From Pseudomonas sp. REP124 (GTDB lineage: Bacteria > Pseudomonadota > Gammaproteobacteria > Pseudomonadales > Pseudomonadaceae), in the NCBI RefSeq assembly GCF_020164475.1, contig NZ_JAIQWX010000037.1, positions 1 to 46,643 on the forward strand: DNA of 46,643 bases. The letters are read 5' to 3'. The notes below the pieces were generated by a model, which saw nothing but the letters and a program-made list of their open reading frames with translations, searched no databases and was not told where the DNA came from. The first letter of the stretch is position 1, and every line of letters starts with the position of its first letter. Shown piece after piece: positions 27,443-36,553 of the stretch. The position numbers and the translations under genes were made by a program.

Positions 27443-29002
27443 CTATTCGAGTACCACTTCAAGATCGAGGTGGCACAGCCTGCGGTGAATCTCTTCCTTG
27501 CATTCACGCACTGCATGGTTCTGGGGCAACAGTTCGCAGCAGCCATGCAGCAAATGCAGCACTTGCAGCGCAAGATCCGGCTCCCAGGCATTGACGCCCG
27601 ACTCCTGCAGTGACCGGTCCAGCGTTTCGAGTTGGATCCTGGCCAACTCATACTTCTTGGCCATGAAGCACAACCGTGCGAGGGCGAACTGCCAGAAGAA
27701 CCGGGCGCGCCCGCCTTGAGCTTTTTTTTGCATGCCTTGTTTGAGGATCTGTACGGCGGCCTTGAGTCCGTCCTTGCGCAGGATCGGCAAAACTTCATCC
27801 AGGGCCAGTTCCCAGGCGGGCTGGGTTTCGGCAACCTCGGCCTTGCGTGGTGCAATGGCGCGTTGCAGGTGAGGCAGGACGCTGGCGCTGATCCAGGCTC
27901 GGGTGGCGGCATCGGCGAACGGTACGCCGTCGTGGAAGCGCAACTCGATGATGCCCGGCAGGCGCTGAATGAAAAGCGCGAACTGAATTTCCACCTCTCG
28001 CATGGCCAGTTCCGCATTCAATCCTTGCAGACACTCCCAGACCATCCGCTGGCCATCGAACCAGAAAGGCGATTTCCCAAGGCTCGCCTCCAGCTCCACC
28101 AGCAGGTCGGCATGAGCGCCCTGGTCATAGCGTTCCTGATAGGACTTGAGTTTGTCCGCCGGCAACCCGCGCAGAGGAGTGATGTGTTCGGCATTGCGTT
28201 CGGGGACGGCATCGATGGGTAACCACAGCAGCGTACGATTGAGGCGCAAGGCGCGCAGGTCGGTGGCTTGCTGCTTGAGCCACCAGGCACACAAAGGTCG
28301 TGCGTTTTCCTGCTGCGCGCGCAACGCTTTGTGGGCTTCCTTTTCGTTGTCGATCGGCGCGCCAGGGGTGAACAGTTGAGTGGCTGCCTGCTTGACCTGT
28401 GCCACTGCAGCACTGACCACCCCGGGTTCGGGCTGATTGTCGGCGGCGCGCTGAACCATTTTTTTCAGACGACGGGAGACAGGTAACAGTAGTGGTGCCT
28501 CATCACCCAGTTGCGCGGTACAAACGGCGTCGAGACCCTCAAGGTGTTCAACAAGACGGCGGAACATTGGCAATTGTTCTTTTATCGCAACGTTCTCGTT
28601 CAGCGCCTGCTCAAGACGTGGCACCAGCCAGCGGATGGCTGCGCCTCGGGTACGGGCTTTGCCCGGATGGACTTCGAACCAGTGATGCTCGCAAAGATGG
28701 AGCAACAGCCCGAGTCCGGCCAGCATCCCCTGGAAGGATTCACGCTGGTACAGAGCCCATGTCAGCCAGGCTCCCACGCGCAAATCCTTGGATTGAGTGC
28801 GAAGCAGACTTTCGCAGTTTTCGCGGATTTTCAGCCAGTCGATCTGGCCGCTTTCATGCATGGATTGAGCCTTGCCCAACTCGCGTTCCAATGCCTCATA
28901 TTCACTCGAAAAACGAACATCCTCGCCCGCGAAACTCTCTTTGGAAATAGAGGTTTTCGCGAGCTCGATATAATGGGCGGAAAGTTTGTTTGAGTAGGAC
29001 AT
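27443..29002 (-). CDS. tssA: TssA, T6SS assembly/cap protein
   Basis: 519 residues with an ImpA_N domain in the first half (including WLTWALYQRESFQGMLAGL) and a long VasJ-type C-terminal helical domain. TssA proteins coordinate tube and sheath growth from the baseplate or distal end. It is the first gene of the operon, 33 bp before tssB, with GAGG 6-7 bases upstream of its ATG. It corresponds to hsiA2. Confidence 0.92.
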   Translation of the reverse strand: MSYSNKLSAHYIELAKTSISKESFAGEDVRFSSEYEALERELGKAQSMHESGQIDWLKIRENCESLLRTQSKDLRVGAWLTWALYQRESFQGMLAGLGLLLHLCEHHWFEVHPGKARTRGAAIRWLVPRLEQALNENVAIKEQLPMFRRLVEHLEGLDAVCTAQLGDEAPLLLPVSRRLKKMVQRAADNQPEPGVVSAAVAQVKQAATQLFTPGAPIDNEKEAHKALRAQQENARPLCAWWLKQQATDLRALRLNRTLLWLPIDAVPERNAEHITPLRGLPADKLKSYQERYDQGAHADLLVELEASLGKSPFWFDGQRMVWECLQGLNAELAMREVEIQFALFIQRLPGIIELRFHDGVPFADAATRAWISASVLPHLQRAIAPRKAEVAETQPAWELALDEVLPILRKDGLKAAVQILKQGMQKKAQGGRARFFWQFALARLCFMAKKYELARIQLETLDRSLQESGVNAWEPDLALQVLHLLHGCCELLPQNHAVRECKEEIHRRLCHLDLEVVLE

Positions 29003-29703
29003 CCGTGACCTCTAAGCAGGGGATACTTCCACAGTTTTCAATCAGCCGAAATGGCAGATATCAACTTATCCTTGAGACAACTCCTGACACTCAGGTAGCA
29101 GAACCTTATGCGAAATAATGACGCAACCTGGAAGACAAACGATCAACAACTTCAAGCCAATACATAACACGCTTGGGAACGATGGGCACCGACTTGTTTC
29201 ATGACAATCAAGGACATCTTGCCCTTTTGAATAGAGCCAGTCGTCCGCCAACAGTATTTCCTGTCCGGTACCTGCCCCTTATCCACTCCGCCTCCAAGAT
29301 CATCCAAGAACTTAATTTTACGCAGGAACATCGTCAGCAAAGGCTACGCCAATCCCAGACAGCAAAACAATTAAGAACATTCCCAAAAGGAACTAGGAAA
29401 TTTCCTACAAAAGCCAAAACAAAATCTACACGACTCACAAAACATCAAAAACAACCCACATAAACCATGCACAAAAGTTGTACAACAGCTCAAGGAAACT
29501 TCGAATAACCAGACAAAGGTAAACACTTTCACGGCAAAACCTTACTCCCTAAAAATCCATATAGAAAAACATAAGATATTGCAAAATGCGTAAGTGCTCT
29601 GGATTGCCCCTTGCACGCGCGATTTGCTAATCAAGCTCACCGATGACGCCTTGTATCGCAGAGGAAATTCGCATCACTGCCTGACCGAAAACCGAGTTGT
29701 GAA
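29003..29703. other. 700 bp AT-richer intergenic gap between tssA and dnaE2
   Basis: No gene I can support. The centre (about 29370-29580) is visibly richer in A than either flank, with several A-runs. It includes the candidate sigma-54 promoter for tssA at 29336-29352 and probably activator-binding sites upstream of it. A frame at 29173-29463 on the plus strand has unnatural composition and no family resemblance. Confidence 0.6.
29336..29352 (-). promoter_or_regulatory. Candidate sigma-54 (-24/-12) promoter for the T6SS operon
   Basis: On the minus strand this reads TTGGCGTAGCCTTTGCT. TGGC at -24 and TTGCT at -12 match the consensus TGGCACG-N4-TTGCW at both cores, with the required GG-N10-GC spacing (GG at 29350-29349, GC at 29338-29337). 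The middle CACG part is poorly matched. Transcription would start near 29325, leaving a leader of about 320 nt before tssA. The presence of a sigma-54 activator in the operon supports it. Confidence 0.55.
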
Positions 29704-32700
29704 TCAGTGAAAATCCCGACTACGCACGGTAATGCCGTCCAGCAGTGAACTCAGGTCACTCAGGCGCCCGGCGATCAGGTGGCGGACTTCGCCTTCCTTT
29801 TCCCAGCGCCCGTCGACCTTGAGCAGTTGCGAGCCCACCAGCACCCGGCGCTGGCGGTCGGCGAGGTCGCGCCAGACCACCACGTTGACGTTGCCGAACT
29901 CGTCTTCGAGGGTGACGAAGGTTACGCCGCTAGCGGTGCCCGGTCGTTGTCGGCCGGTCACCAGCCCGGCGATGCTCACCGGCCGACCGTGTTCGACCTC
30001 CAGCAATTCCCTGGAGCTGCGACAGCGCCGGGCCTTCAATTCACCGCGCAACAAGGCCAGCGGATGCGGGCCGAGGGTGGTGCCGACGCTCGCGTAATCG
30101 GCGCGCAGGTCTTCGCCGACCGTGGGTTTTGGCAGCACGATGGCTTCCTCTTCCTGCCGGGGCAAACCGGCGAACAGACCGAGTTGTTTCTCCACCCCCG
30201 CCACTTCCCAGCGCGCCCGATGGCGATCACCGGCCATGCCGCGCAACGCTCCGGCATCGGCCAGCAGCTCCCGGGCACGGGCATCCAGTTGCGCCCGTTC
30301 GCCAAGGTCGGAGATATCGGCAAACGCGCCCTTGCCTCGCGCGGTCTCGATACGCCGCGCATCCTCTTCGCGAAAGCCCTTGATCATGCGCAGGCCCATG
30401 CGGATCGCCGGTTGCGCACCGGCCACCGGTTCCAGGCTGCAATCCCAGTCGCTGGCGCGCACGTCCACCGGGCGGATCTGCAAATGATGGCGGCGCGCGT
30501 CCTGCAGGATCTGGTCCGGGCTGTAGAAGCCCATCGGCCAGCTGTTGATCAGCGCACAGGCGAACGCCGCCGGCTCATGGCACTTGAGCCAGCAGCTGGC
30601 GTAGGTCAGCAAGGCGAAGCTGGCGGCGTGGGACTCGGGAAAACCGTAGCTGCCGAAGCCCTTGATCTGCTCGAAGATCTGCGCGGCGAATTCGGCGCTG
30701 TAGCCGTTTTTCTTCATGCCGGCAGCCAGGCGTTCCTTGTGCGGTTCGAGCCCGCCGTGGCGTTTCCAGGCCGCCATGGAGCGACGCAACTGATCGGCCT
30801 CGCCGGGGCTGTAGTCGGCGGCGACGATGGCGATCTGCATCACCTGCTCCTGGAAAAGCGGCACGCCAAGGGTCCTTTCCAGCACCACCTTGAGCTCCGG
30901 CGACGGATAGGTTTCGGGCTCCTCCTTGTTCCGCCGTCGCAGGTACGGATGCACCATCCCGCCCTGAATCGGCCCCGGCCGGACGATGGCCACTTCGATC
31001 ACCAGGTCGTAGAAGGTCCTGGGCCTGAGGCGCGGCAGCATCGACATCTGTGCCCGGGACTCGATCTGGAATACGCCGATGGTGTCGGCGCGACTGATCA
31101 TGTCGTAGGTCGGCCGGTCTTCGGACGGAATCGTCGCCAGGCTCAAGTCCAGATTGCGGTGCCGACGCAGCAGGTCGAAACAGCGGCGGATTGCGCTGAG
31201 CATGCCCAACGCAAGGATATCGACCTTGAGCAGGCCGACCGCATCGAGGTCGTCCTTGTCCCACTGAATGATCGTACGGTCGGCCATGGCGGCGTTTTCC
31301 ACCGGCACCAGGGTGTCCAGCGGCTGTTCGGAAATCACGAAGCCGCCGGGGTGCTGCGACAGATGCCGGGGGAAGCCGATCAGTTGCCCGGTCAGGCTCA
31401 GGACCCGGCGCAACACCGGGCTTTCCGGGTCGAAACCGCCCTCGAGCAGGCGCTCCACGGGCGGGGTTTCATCACTCCAGTGACCGCAGCAGTCGGCCAT
31501 CGCGTTGATCTGGTCCGGCGGCAGACCCAGGGCCTTGGCCACATCGCGCACGGCACCGGCGGCGTGGTAGGTGCTGACCACCGCGGTCAAGGCCGCGCGA
31601 CCCCGGCCATAACGGCGGAAAACGTATTGCAGGACTTCTTCGCGGCGTTCGTGCTCGAAATCCACATCGATATCCGGCGGCTCGTTGCGCTCCCTGGACA
31701 TGAAGCGCTCGAACAGCAGCGTGGTTTGATCCGGGTTGATCTCGGTAATGCCCAGGGCATAGCAAACCGCCGAGTTGGCCGCCGAACCACGGCCCTGACA
31801 GAGAATTCGCTGTTCACGGGCGAAGCGCACCACGTCATGCACGGTGAGGAAGTAGCTCTCATAGCCAAGCTCGGCGATCAGTTCCAGTTCCTTGTCGATC
31901 TGCTCCAGTACCTTGGCCGGCGCGCCGTTTTCCCAGCGCCAGGCGATACCTTCCTCGGTCAGTTTGCGCAGCCAGGCACTGGCGTTATATCCGTCGGGCA
32001 CCAGCTCTTTGGGGTATTGATAACGCAACTGCTTCAGATCGAACGTACAGCGCCGGGCCACGTTCACGGACTCCTCCAGCAGTGCCGGCGGATACAGCTC
32101 GCGCAAGACCTCGAGGCTGCGCAAATGGCGCTCGCCGTTGGGGTGCAGGCGCAGCCCGGCGTCGGCCACCGGCAGGTGATGACGGATCGCGGTCATGGTG
32201 TCCTGCAAGGCGCGCCGGCCACGGGCGTGCATGTGTACATCGCCGCTGGCCACGGCCGGAATGTCCAGCGCCCGGGCCAGCGCCAGCAAATCGTGCAGGC
32301 GCCGGGTGTCGTCCTGGCCGCAATGCAGTTGCACCGCCAGCCACAAACGCTCGGCGAACACCTCTTTCAGCCAGCGCCCCTGCGCGACGTCATCGACCGC
32401 GTCCGGCACCCACAGCGCCAGCAACCCGGGCAACGACTCGCTGAAATCTTCCTTGAGGATCTGGTACTGGCCTTTCTGCGTCCGTCGACGAGCCTGGGTG
32501 ATCAGACGGCACAGGTTCTGGTAGCCCTCGAGGTTTTCCACCAGCAGCACCAGTTTCGGGCCGTTTTCGATGCGGATTTCGCTGCCGATGATCAGCGGCA
32601 ACTCCACGGATTTTGCCGCCTGCCAGGCGCGGACGATGCCGGCCAAAGTGCATTCGTCGGTGATCGCCAGGGCCTGATAACCCTGCTTCTTGGCCCGTTG

Positions 32701-32781
32701 AAACAGTTCAAGGGCGCTGGAGGCACCGCGCTGGAAACTGAAGTTCGACAAGCAGTGCAGTTCGGCATAGCCGGCGCTCAT
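29704..32781 (-). CDS. dnaE2: Error-prone DNA polymerase III alpha subunit DnaE2
   Basis: 1025 residues from the ATG at 32781, whose ATGA overlaps the imuB stop. The N-terminal PHP domain starts [14 protein letters not shown]; the polymerase active-site aspartates lie in PPDIDVDF (368-375). A C-terminal OB-fold region ([18 protein letters not shown]) replaces the longer replicative tail. The length is that of ImuC/DnaE2 rather than the 1170-residue replicative DnaE. It carries out translesion synthesis with ImuA and ImuB after SOS induction. Confidence 0.95.
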   Translation of the reverse strand: MSAGYAELHCLSNFSFQRGASSALELFQRAKKQGYQALAITDECTLAGIVRAWQAAKSVELPLIIGSEIRIENGPKLVLLVENLEGYQNLCRLITQARRRTQKGQYQILKEDFSESLPGLLALWVPDAVDDVAQGRWLKEVFAERLWLAVQLHCGQDDTRRLHDLLALARALDIPAVASGDVHMHARGRRALQDTMTAIRHHLPVADAGLRLHPNGERHLRSLEVLRELYPPALLEESVNVARRCTFDLKQLRYQYPKELVPDGYNASAWLRKLTEEGIAWRWENGAPAKVLEQIDKELELIAELGYESYFLTVHDVVRFAREQRILCQGRGSAANSAVCYALGITEINPDQTTLLFERFMSRERNEPPDIDVDFEHERREEVLQYVFRRYGRGRAALTAVVSTYHAAGAVRDVAKALGLPPDQINAMADCCGHWSDETPPVERLLEGGFDPESPVLRRVLSLTGQLIGFPRHLSQHPGGFVISEQPLDTLVPVENAAMADRTIIQWDKDDLDAVGLLKVDILALGMLSAIRRCFDLLRRHRNLDLSLATIPSEDRPTYDMISRADTIGVFQIESRAQMSMLPRLRPRTFYDLVIEVAIVRPGPIQGGMVHPYLRRRNKEEPETYPSPELKVVLERTLGVPLFQEQVMQIAIVAADYSPGEADQLRRSMAAWKRHGGLEPHKERLAAGMKKNGYSAEFAAQIFEQIKGFGSYGFPESHAASFALLTYASCWLKCHEPAAFACALINSWPMGFYSPDQILQDARRHHLQIRPVDVRASDWDCSLEPVAGAQPAIRMGLRMIKGFREEDARRIETARGKGAFADISDLGERAQLDARARELLADAGALRGMAGDRHRARWEVAGVEKQLGLFAGLPRQEEEAIVLPKPTVGEDLRADYASVGTTLGPHPLALLRGELKARRCRSSRELLEVEHGRPVSIAGLVTGRQRPGTASGVTFVTLEDEFGNVNVVVWRDLADRQRRVLVGSQLLKVDGRWEKEGEVRHLIAGRLSDLSSLLDGITVRSRDFH

Positions 32782-34193
32782 GCGAACCAGCCCTGCAGCC
32801 ACAACGGACCGTCCTCGCCGACCGCGCGCCACGCCCAGCCCTGCTGGCCGGTGCGGGTTTCGATCAGGTAGTAATCGCGGCGCACGTCATCGCCGTCCCA
32901 CCAGCCGGTCTCGATGCGCTCCGGGCCCATCAGGATGCGCGTCGAGTGTTCGTGCAGCGCTTGCGGTTCGGTCAGCAGCCAGCCCGGGCGTTTTACCCCC
33001 GGCAGCGGCACACATGGCTGACTGTCGGCACGGGCCTGCCAGGCACATTCGGGGCGGTGATCGGCCTGAAAGCGCAGGCCGTGCACAGCGTCATCCCCCA
33101 GCCGTGCGCGCAGGCGTTCGCGCAGTTGCTCCCAGGGCAAGGACTGTTGCGGACGGTCATCGAACAGTTCCTGGCGTTGGGGCACGAAGGCAGGCAGGTC
33201 TTCGGCGCGCAGGCGAAAGCCGCGCACCGGAGCCTCGACCTGGACTTGCTCCAGCCGCCCGCGGGCCAGTTCGAAGAGCATCGCCGCATCGCGTTCGGCG
33301 CTGAGCAGGCCGACCTTGATCACGCTGTCGGGCAATCCGGCGTGCTCCAGGTGCAGGTCGAAACGCTGCACCCCGCTGTCGCGACCGCAGAGAAACGCCG
33401 ACAGATCGCCGGTCAGTCGACGTAATGGAAACAGCAGGGCTTGATGGGATTGCACATCGAAGTTGAGCTCGATGCGCACATCGAAACGGTCCGGCGGCAG
33501 GTAGAACGCCAGCGCCAGGCGCCGCGTGCCGAGCAAGGCGTCCAGATGCTTGAGTACCTGGGCCTCGAAACGCCGGGCCAGGCTCTGCCGAGGCAACGCC
33601 TGCACCTGGCTCAGCGTACGCAGCCCCATGCGCGACAGCGCCGTGGCGACATTGGCCTCCAGGCCGATGCGGTCGACGGGTAATTGCCCCAGGTGATACT
33701 GCAGGGCTTGATCATCGGGCACCACCAGGCCGTCATAGGCGTTGGCGAGGATCCGCGCGGCCACGGGGTTGGGCGCGGCGACGATGCGGTGGCGAAAGCC
33801 CAGCTCGCCGAGTTCAGTGCGCAGCCGGGTTTCGAATTGCGCCCAGTCGCCGAACAGGCCCAGGCTGGATTCGATCTCGAACACCACCGCACGGGGGTAA
33901 TGCACGCTGACCTGGGAGCTGAAGCGATAGGCCCAGGCCGCCAGGAACTGTTGCCAGTGTTCGATCTCGGCGGCGTCGTATTCCGCGGTGGCGAAACCTT
34001 TGCTCAGTGCCTGGGCGGCGGTCATCGACTGGCCGGGACGCAACCCCAGCGCCCGTGCCGAGACGTTGACCGCCTGCAAGACCCGACGCTGCGCCGGGCC
34101 GGTCAGCAGCGCCAGCGGCTCGTCAGGGTCGCTGCGCTGACGCAGGACCGCGTCCAGCGCCAATTGCGGGAACAGAATGCACACCCAGCGCAT
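32778..34193 (-). CDS. imuB: ImuB, catalytically inactive Y-family polymerase
   Basis: 471 residues from the ATG at 34193; a longer upstream frame overlaps imuA and is unlikely. The Y-family fold is recognisable, but the N-terminal metal-binding segment, normally D-x-D in active polymerases, reads LFPQLALD, so the first acidic residue is missing. This agrees with ImuB being a non-catalytic hub that binds the beta clamp, ImuA and DnaE2. It is separated from imuA by 7 bp. Confidence 0.93.
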   Translation of the reverse strand: MRWVCILFPQLALDAVLRQRSDPDEPLALLTGPAQRRVLQAVNVSARALGLRPGQSMTAAQALSKGFATAEYDAAEIEHWQQFLAAWAYRFSSQVSVHYPRAVVFEIESSLGLFGDWAQFETRLRTELGELGFRHRIVAAPNPVAARILANAYDGLVVPDDQALQYHLGQLPVDRIGLEANVATALSRMGLRTLSQVQALPRQSLARRFEAQVLKHLDALLGTRRLALAFYLPPDRFDVRIELNFDVQSHQALLFPLRRLTGDLSAFLCGRDSGVQRFDLHLEHAGLPDSVIKVGLLSAERDAAMLFELARGRLEQVQVEAPVRGFRLRAEDLPAFVPQRQELFDDRPQQSLPWEQLRERLRARLGDDAVHGLRFQADHRPECAWQARADSQPCVPLPGVKRPGWLLTEPQALHEHSTRILMGPERIETGWWDGDDVRRDYYLIETRTGQQGWAWRAVGEDGPLWLQGWFA

Positions 34194-34200
34194 GGCAACC

Positions 34201-34818
34201 TCAATGCCCCACGGGGAAGGCAATCGGCGCCGAGCGGGCCAGTCCGCCCCGGCACTTGAGCACGCGCAACTGCGCAGGCCTGGCATCGATGGCGATACGC
34301 AGGGCTGCGGGCGACGGGTTGATCGCTTCATGGATCGAGCGGTAGGCGAAGGCCAGGGTCGAGCCGGTTTCCGCCGCCACCTGCAAGCGCCGCAGCGCCC
34401 GGTCATCGGCCTTGTGCGGCCAGCACAGCACCGCGCCGCAACTGCCTGAACGCAGGCATTGTTCCGCCGCCCACAGGGCATCGCGCTCGCTGGCTTCTAT
34501 GATCGACAACTGGCGCAGATCGACCCCGGCGTTCTGCCAGGCCTGGGGGTACGGCACGAACGGCGGCGCCACCAATACGATGCGCTCGCCCGCCGCCGAC
34601 AGCCGCGCCAGCGTCGGCCACACCAGTTGCAACTCGCCCACGCCCTGCCCGGCCAGGAGGATTTCGCTCAAGGCCGCTTCCGGCCAGCCTCCGGTCGGCA
34701 GTGTCGCATCCAGCGCGGCATGCCCGGTGGTCTGCGGGCTGGCGCTCGGCGGCGCAGGCCGGCCCTTCCAGATCTGGCCGCCATTGAACAGCGTATCCAG
34801 CGCAACGACGGCACCCAT
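34201..34818 (-). CDS. imuA: ImuA, SOS mutagenesis protein (RecA/SulA-like)
   Basis: 205 residues with the ImuA pattern ALDATLPTGGWPEAALSEIL and PPFVPYPQAWQNAG. It is a RecA-fold relative lacking an evident Walker A. It is required with ImuB and DnaE2 for damage-induced mutagenesis. The start overlaps the lexA stop by ATGA. Confidence 0.92.
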   Translation of the reverse strand: MGAVVALDTLFNGGQIWKGRPAPPSASPQTTGHAALDATLPTGGWPEAALSEILLAGQGVGELQLVWPTLARLSAAGERIVLVAPPFVPYPQAWQNAGVDLRQLSIIEASERDALWAAEQCLRSGSCGAVLCWPHKADDRALRRLQVAAETGSTLAFAYRSIHEAINPSPAALRIAIDARPAQLRVLKCRGGLARSAPIAFPVGH

Positions 34819-35426
34819 CAGCCTTGCCTCACCAGACCGCAGAACACCCCTTCGATCGCGAGGTCCTGACCGGGCACGACGACGATCGGCTCATAGGCCG
34901 GGTTGCGTGGCAACAGACGAACCGTGTCACCTGTTCGTTCGAAACGCTTGATGGTCACTTCACCGTCCAGGCGCGCGACGACGATCTGGCCGTTGACCGC
35001 CTCGGGGCTGCGGTGTACGCCCACCAGATCGCCATCGAGAATGCCGTCCTCGATCATCGAGTCGCCGCGAACCCGCAGCATGTAGTCCGGCGTGCGGGAG
35101 AAAATCGCCGGGTCGAGCAACAGACGACTATGGATTTCCGCATCTGCACCAATCGGCGCACCCGCCGCCACACGACCGAGTACCGGGATGTCCAGCAATT
35201 CGGGCCGCGCAGGTTGGCCGAGCAGGCGAATGCCCCGGGCCTGATGCGGATTGACCTCGATGAAACCGGCCTCGGTCAGCGCCAGCACGTGCTTGCGCGC
35301 CACGCTGCGGGAGGCAAAACCAAAGGCCTCGCTGATTTCAGCGAGGCTCGGAGACTGACCGTGTTCGGCGATTCGCTCGCGGATGAAGGTCAGGATGGCG
35401 GTACGGCGGGGAGTTAGAGTCGTCAT
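34818..35426 (-). CDS. lexA2: LexA2, SOS repressor of the imuAB-dnaE2 cassette
   Basis: 202 residues from the ATG at 35426. An N-terminal winged helix (TPRRTAILTFIRERIAEHGQ-SPSLAEIS) is followed by the Ala88-Gly89 self-cleavage bond, nucleophile Ser123 in GDSM and Lys160 in VTIK. Thus it should be RecA-triggered and autocleaving. An alternative ATG at 35435 adds MYS; neither start has a strong ribosome site, though AAGAG precedes the upstream one. The operator 35428-35443 touches both starts. Genomes of this group normally have a separate lexA1 paired with sulA; the cassette context and operator type favour lexA2 here. Confidence 0.92.
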   Translation of the reverse strand: MTTLTPRRTAILTFIRERIAEHGQSPSLAEISEAFGFASRSVARKHVLALTEAGFIEVNPHQARGIRLLGQPARPELLDIPVLGRVAAGAPIGADAEIHSRLLLDPAIFSRTPDYMLRVRGDSMIEDGILDGDLVGVHRSPEAVNGQIVVARLDGEVTIKRFERTGDTVRLLPRNPAYEPIVVVPGQDLAIEGVFCGLVRQG

Positions 35427-35427
35427 G

Positions 35428-35443
35428 GAGTACATTTGTACTC
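35428..35443. promoter_or_regulatory. LexA2-type operator
   Basis: GAGTACATTTGTACTC, a perfect palindrome with AGTAC-N4-GTACT, unlike the CTGTAT-type box of LexA1. From memory, LexA2 of Pseudomonas binds AGTAC-N4 sites. It sits 2 bp from the ATG at 35426, so bound repressor would also cover the translation start region. Confidence 0.75.
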
Positions 35444-35508
35444 TTTTGCGGTTTCTCTTACAAGATTTTGTGGACGACCTGTAGGCGCGAGCTCCCAAAG
35501 GTTTTGCG

Positions 35509-36450
35509 TCAGCGTTGACGTCCGGCGCAATCGTCGGTCAAGCCGCGGGAGGCGAGGAACTGCGCGATATAGTCGATGAACGCCAGTACCTTGGCCGTCG
35601 CCCGGCGGTGACTGGGGTACACCGCGAGGATGTGCGCGCCGAAGCTGTCGGGGTCGATGTCGTAGTCGGCCATCACTCGCACCAGTCGCCCGTCGGCGAT
35701 GTAGGGTGCGGCGCTCCACAGGGGCGTGTGCAGCAGGCCGCGGCCGGCCAGGGCGTTAGCCAGCAGCAGGTCGTAGTTGTCGCTGCGCAGGCGCGGCGAT
35801 GAGGGTTGCGGCAGGCTCAGGCGCTGGCCGTCGCGCTCGACCCACCAGAATTCGCGGCTGAGCAGCGGGTGGCGGTACAACAGCCATTGGTGCTCGTCGA
35901 GGGTTTGCGGGGTGACCGGCAGCGCCTTGCGCGCCAGGTATTCAGGACTGGCGCACAGGGCCAGGCGATTGCTGCCGACGATGCGGGCGATCAGTCCCGG
36001 CAGATCGTCATGACCTTCGCGCAGGGCCAGGTCATAACCGCTTTCCACCAGATTGACGAACTCGTCGCACAGGTCAACCTGCAGATCGATTTGCGGGTAC
36101 TGCTCCAGAAAACCGCCGCAGACCTGATCGAGAAACGCCTGCCCGTAAGCCAGCGGCGCGGTGATTTTCAAGGTTCCGCGCAAGCCATGCTGCAACTGCT
36201 CGATTTCCTCGCCGGCCTCGTCCAGCCGTAGCAACACCTGGCGCGCGGTTTCCAGATAAAGCCGTCCCGACTCCGTCAGTGAAATCCGTCGGGTGCTGCG
36301 CTCGAACAGCCGGGCACCAAGCTCGGTTTCCAGGTGATTGACCGCCTTGGTCAAGGCGGACGGGGTCTTGCCCATCTGCTCGGCGGCGCGGCTGAAACTG
36401 CCCAGTTGCGCCGTCACCACGAACATTCTCAATGCACCCAACTTGTCCAT
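35509..36450 (-). CDS. LysR-family transcriptional regulator
   Basis: 313 residues from the ATG at 36450 (MDKLGALRMFVVTAQLGSF). The winged helix has SRAAEQMGKTPSALTKAVNHLE (about 20-41), of the CrgA/AaeR subgroup, followed by the linker GRLYLETARQVL and the effector domain. It is divergent from the amidohydrolase with a 103 bp shared spacer, so it probably regulates that gene and perhaps itself. Confidence 0.9.
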   Translation of the reverse strand: MDKLGALRMFVVTAQLGSFSRAAEQMGKTPSALTKAVNHLETELGARLFERSTRRISLTESGRLYLETARQVLLRLDEAGEEIEQLQHGLRGTLKITAPLAYGQAFLDQVCGGFLEQYPQIDLQVDLCDEFVNLVESGYDLALREGHDDLPGLIARIVGSNRLALCASPEYLARKALPVTPQTLDEHQWLLYRHPLLSREFWWVERDGQRLSLPQPSSPRLRSDNYDLLLANALAGRGLLHTPLWSAAPYIADGRLVRVMADYDIDPDSFGAHILAVYPSHRRATAKVLAFIDYIAQFLASRGLTDDCAGRQR

Positions 36451-36467
36451 ACTTTTTCCATTCCGGC

Positions 36468-36479
36468 AAAAACGTTTTT
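36468..36479. promoter_or_regulatory. Candidate operator palindrome between LysR and amidohydrolase
   Basis: AAAAACGTTTTT is a perfect 12 bp palindrome, 17 bp upstream of the LysR start and 74 bp from the amidohydrolase start. Role inferred from position. Confidence 0.35.
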
Positions 36480-36553
36480 CGTGAGCGAAGCGTTCTGCTG
36501 CACCCGGACAGCCACTAATCTGGCCATCAGACGCAATAACAAGGAAACATTCA

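Noticed and set aside
29173..29463. A 96-codon plus-strand frame in the tssA-dnaE2 gap
   Set aside because: Its composition is driven by A-runs (Lys, Gln, Thr rich), there is no ribosome site or homologous pattern, and it overlaps the likely promoter.
29779..32871. A 1030-codon open frame on the plus strand opposite dnaE2
   Set aside because: It mirrors dnaE2 codon for codon. Long antisense frames are expected opposite GC-rich genes, and the translation has no family resemblance.
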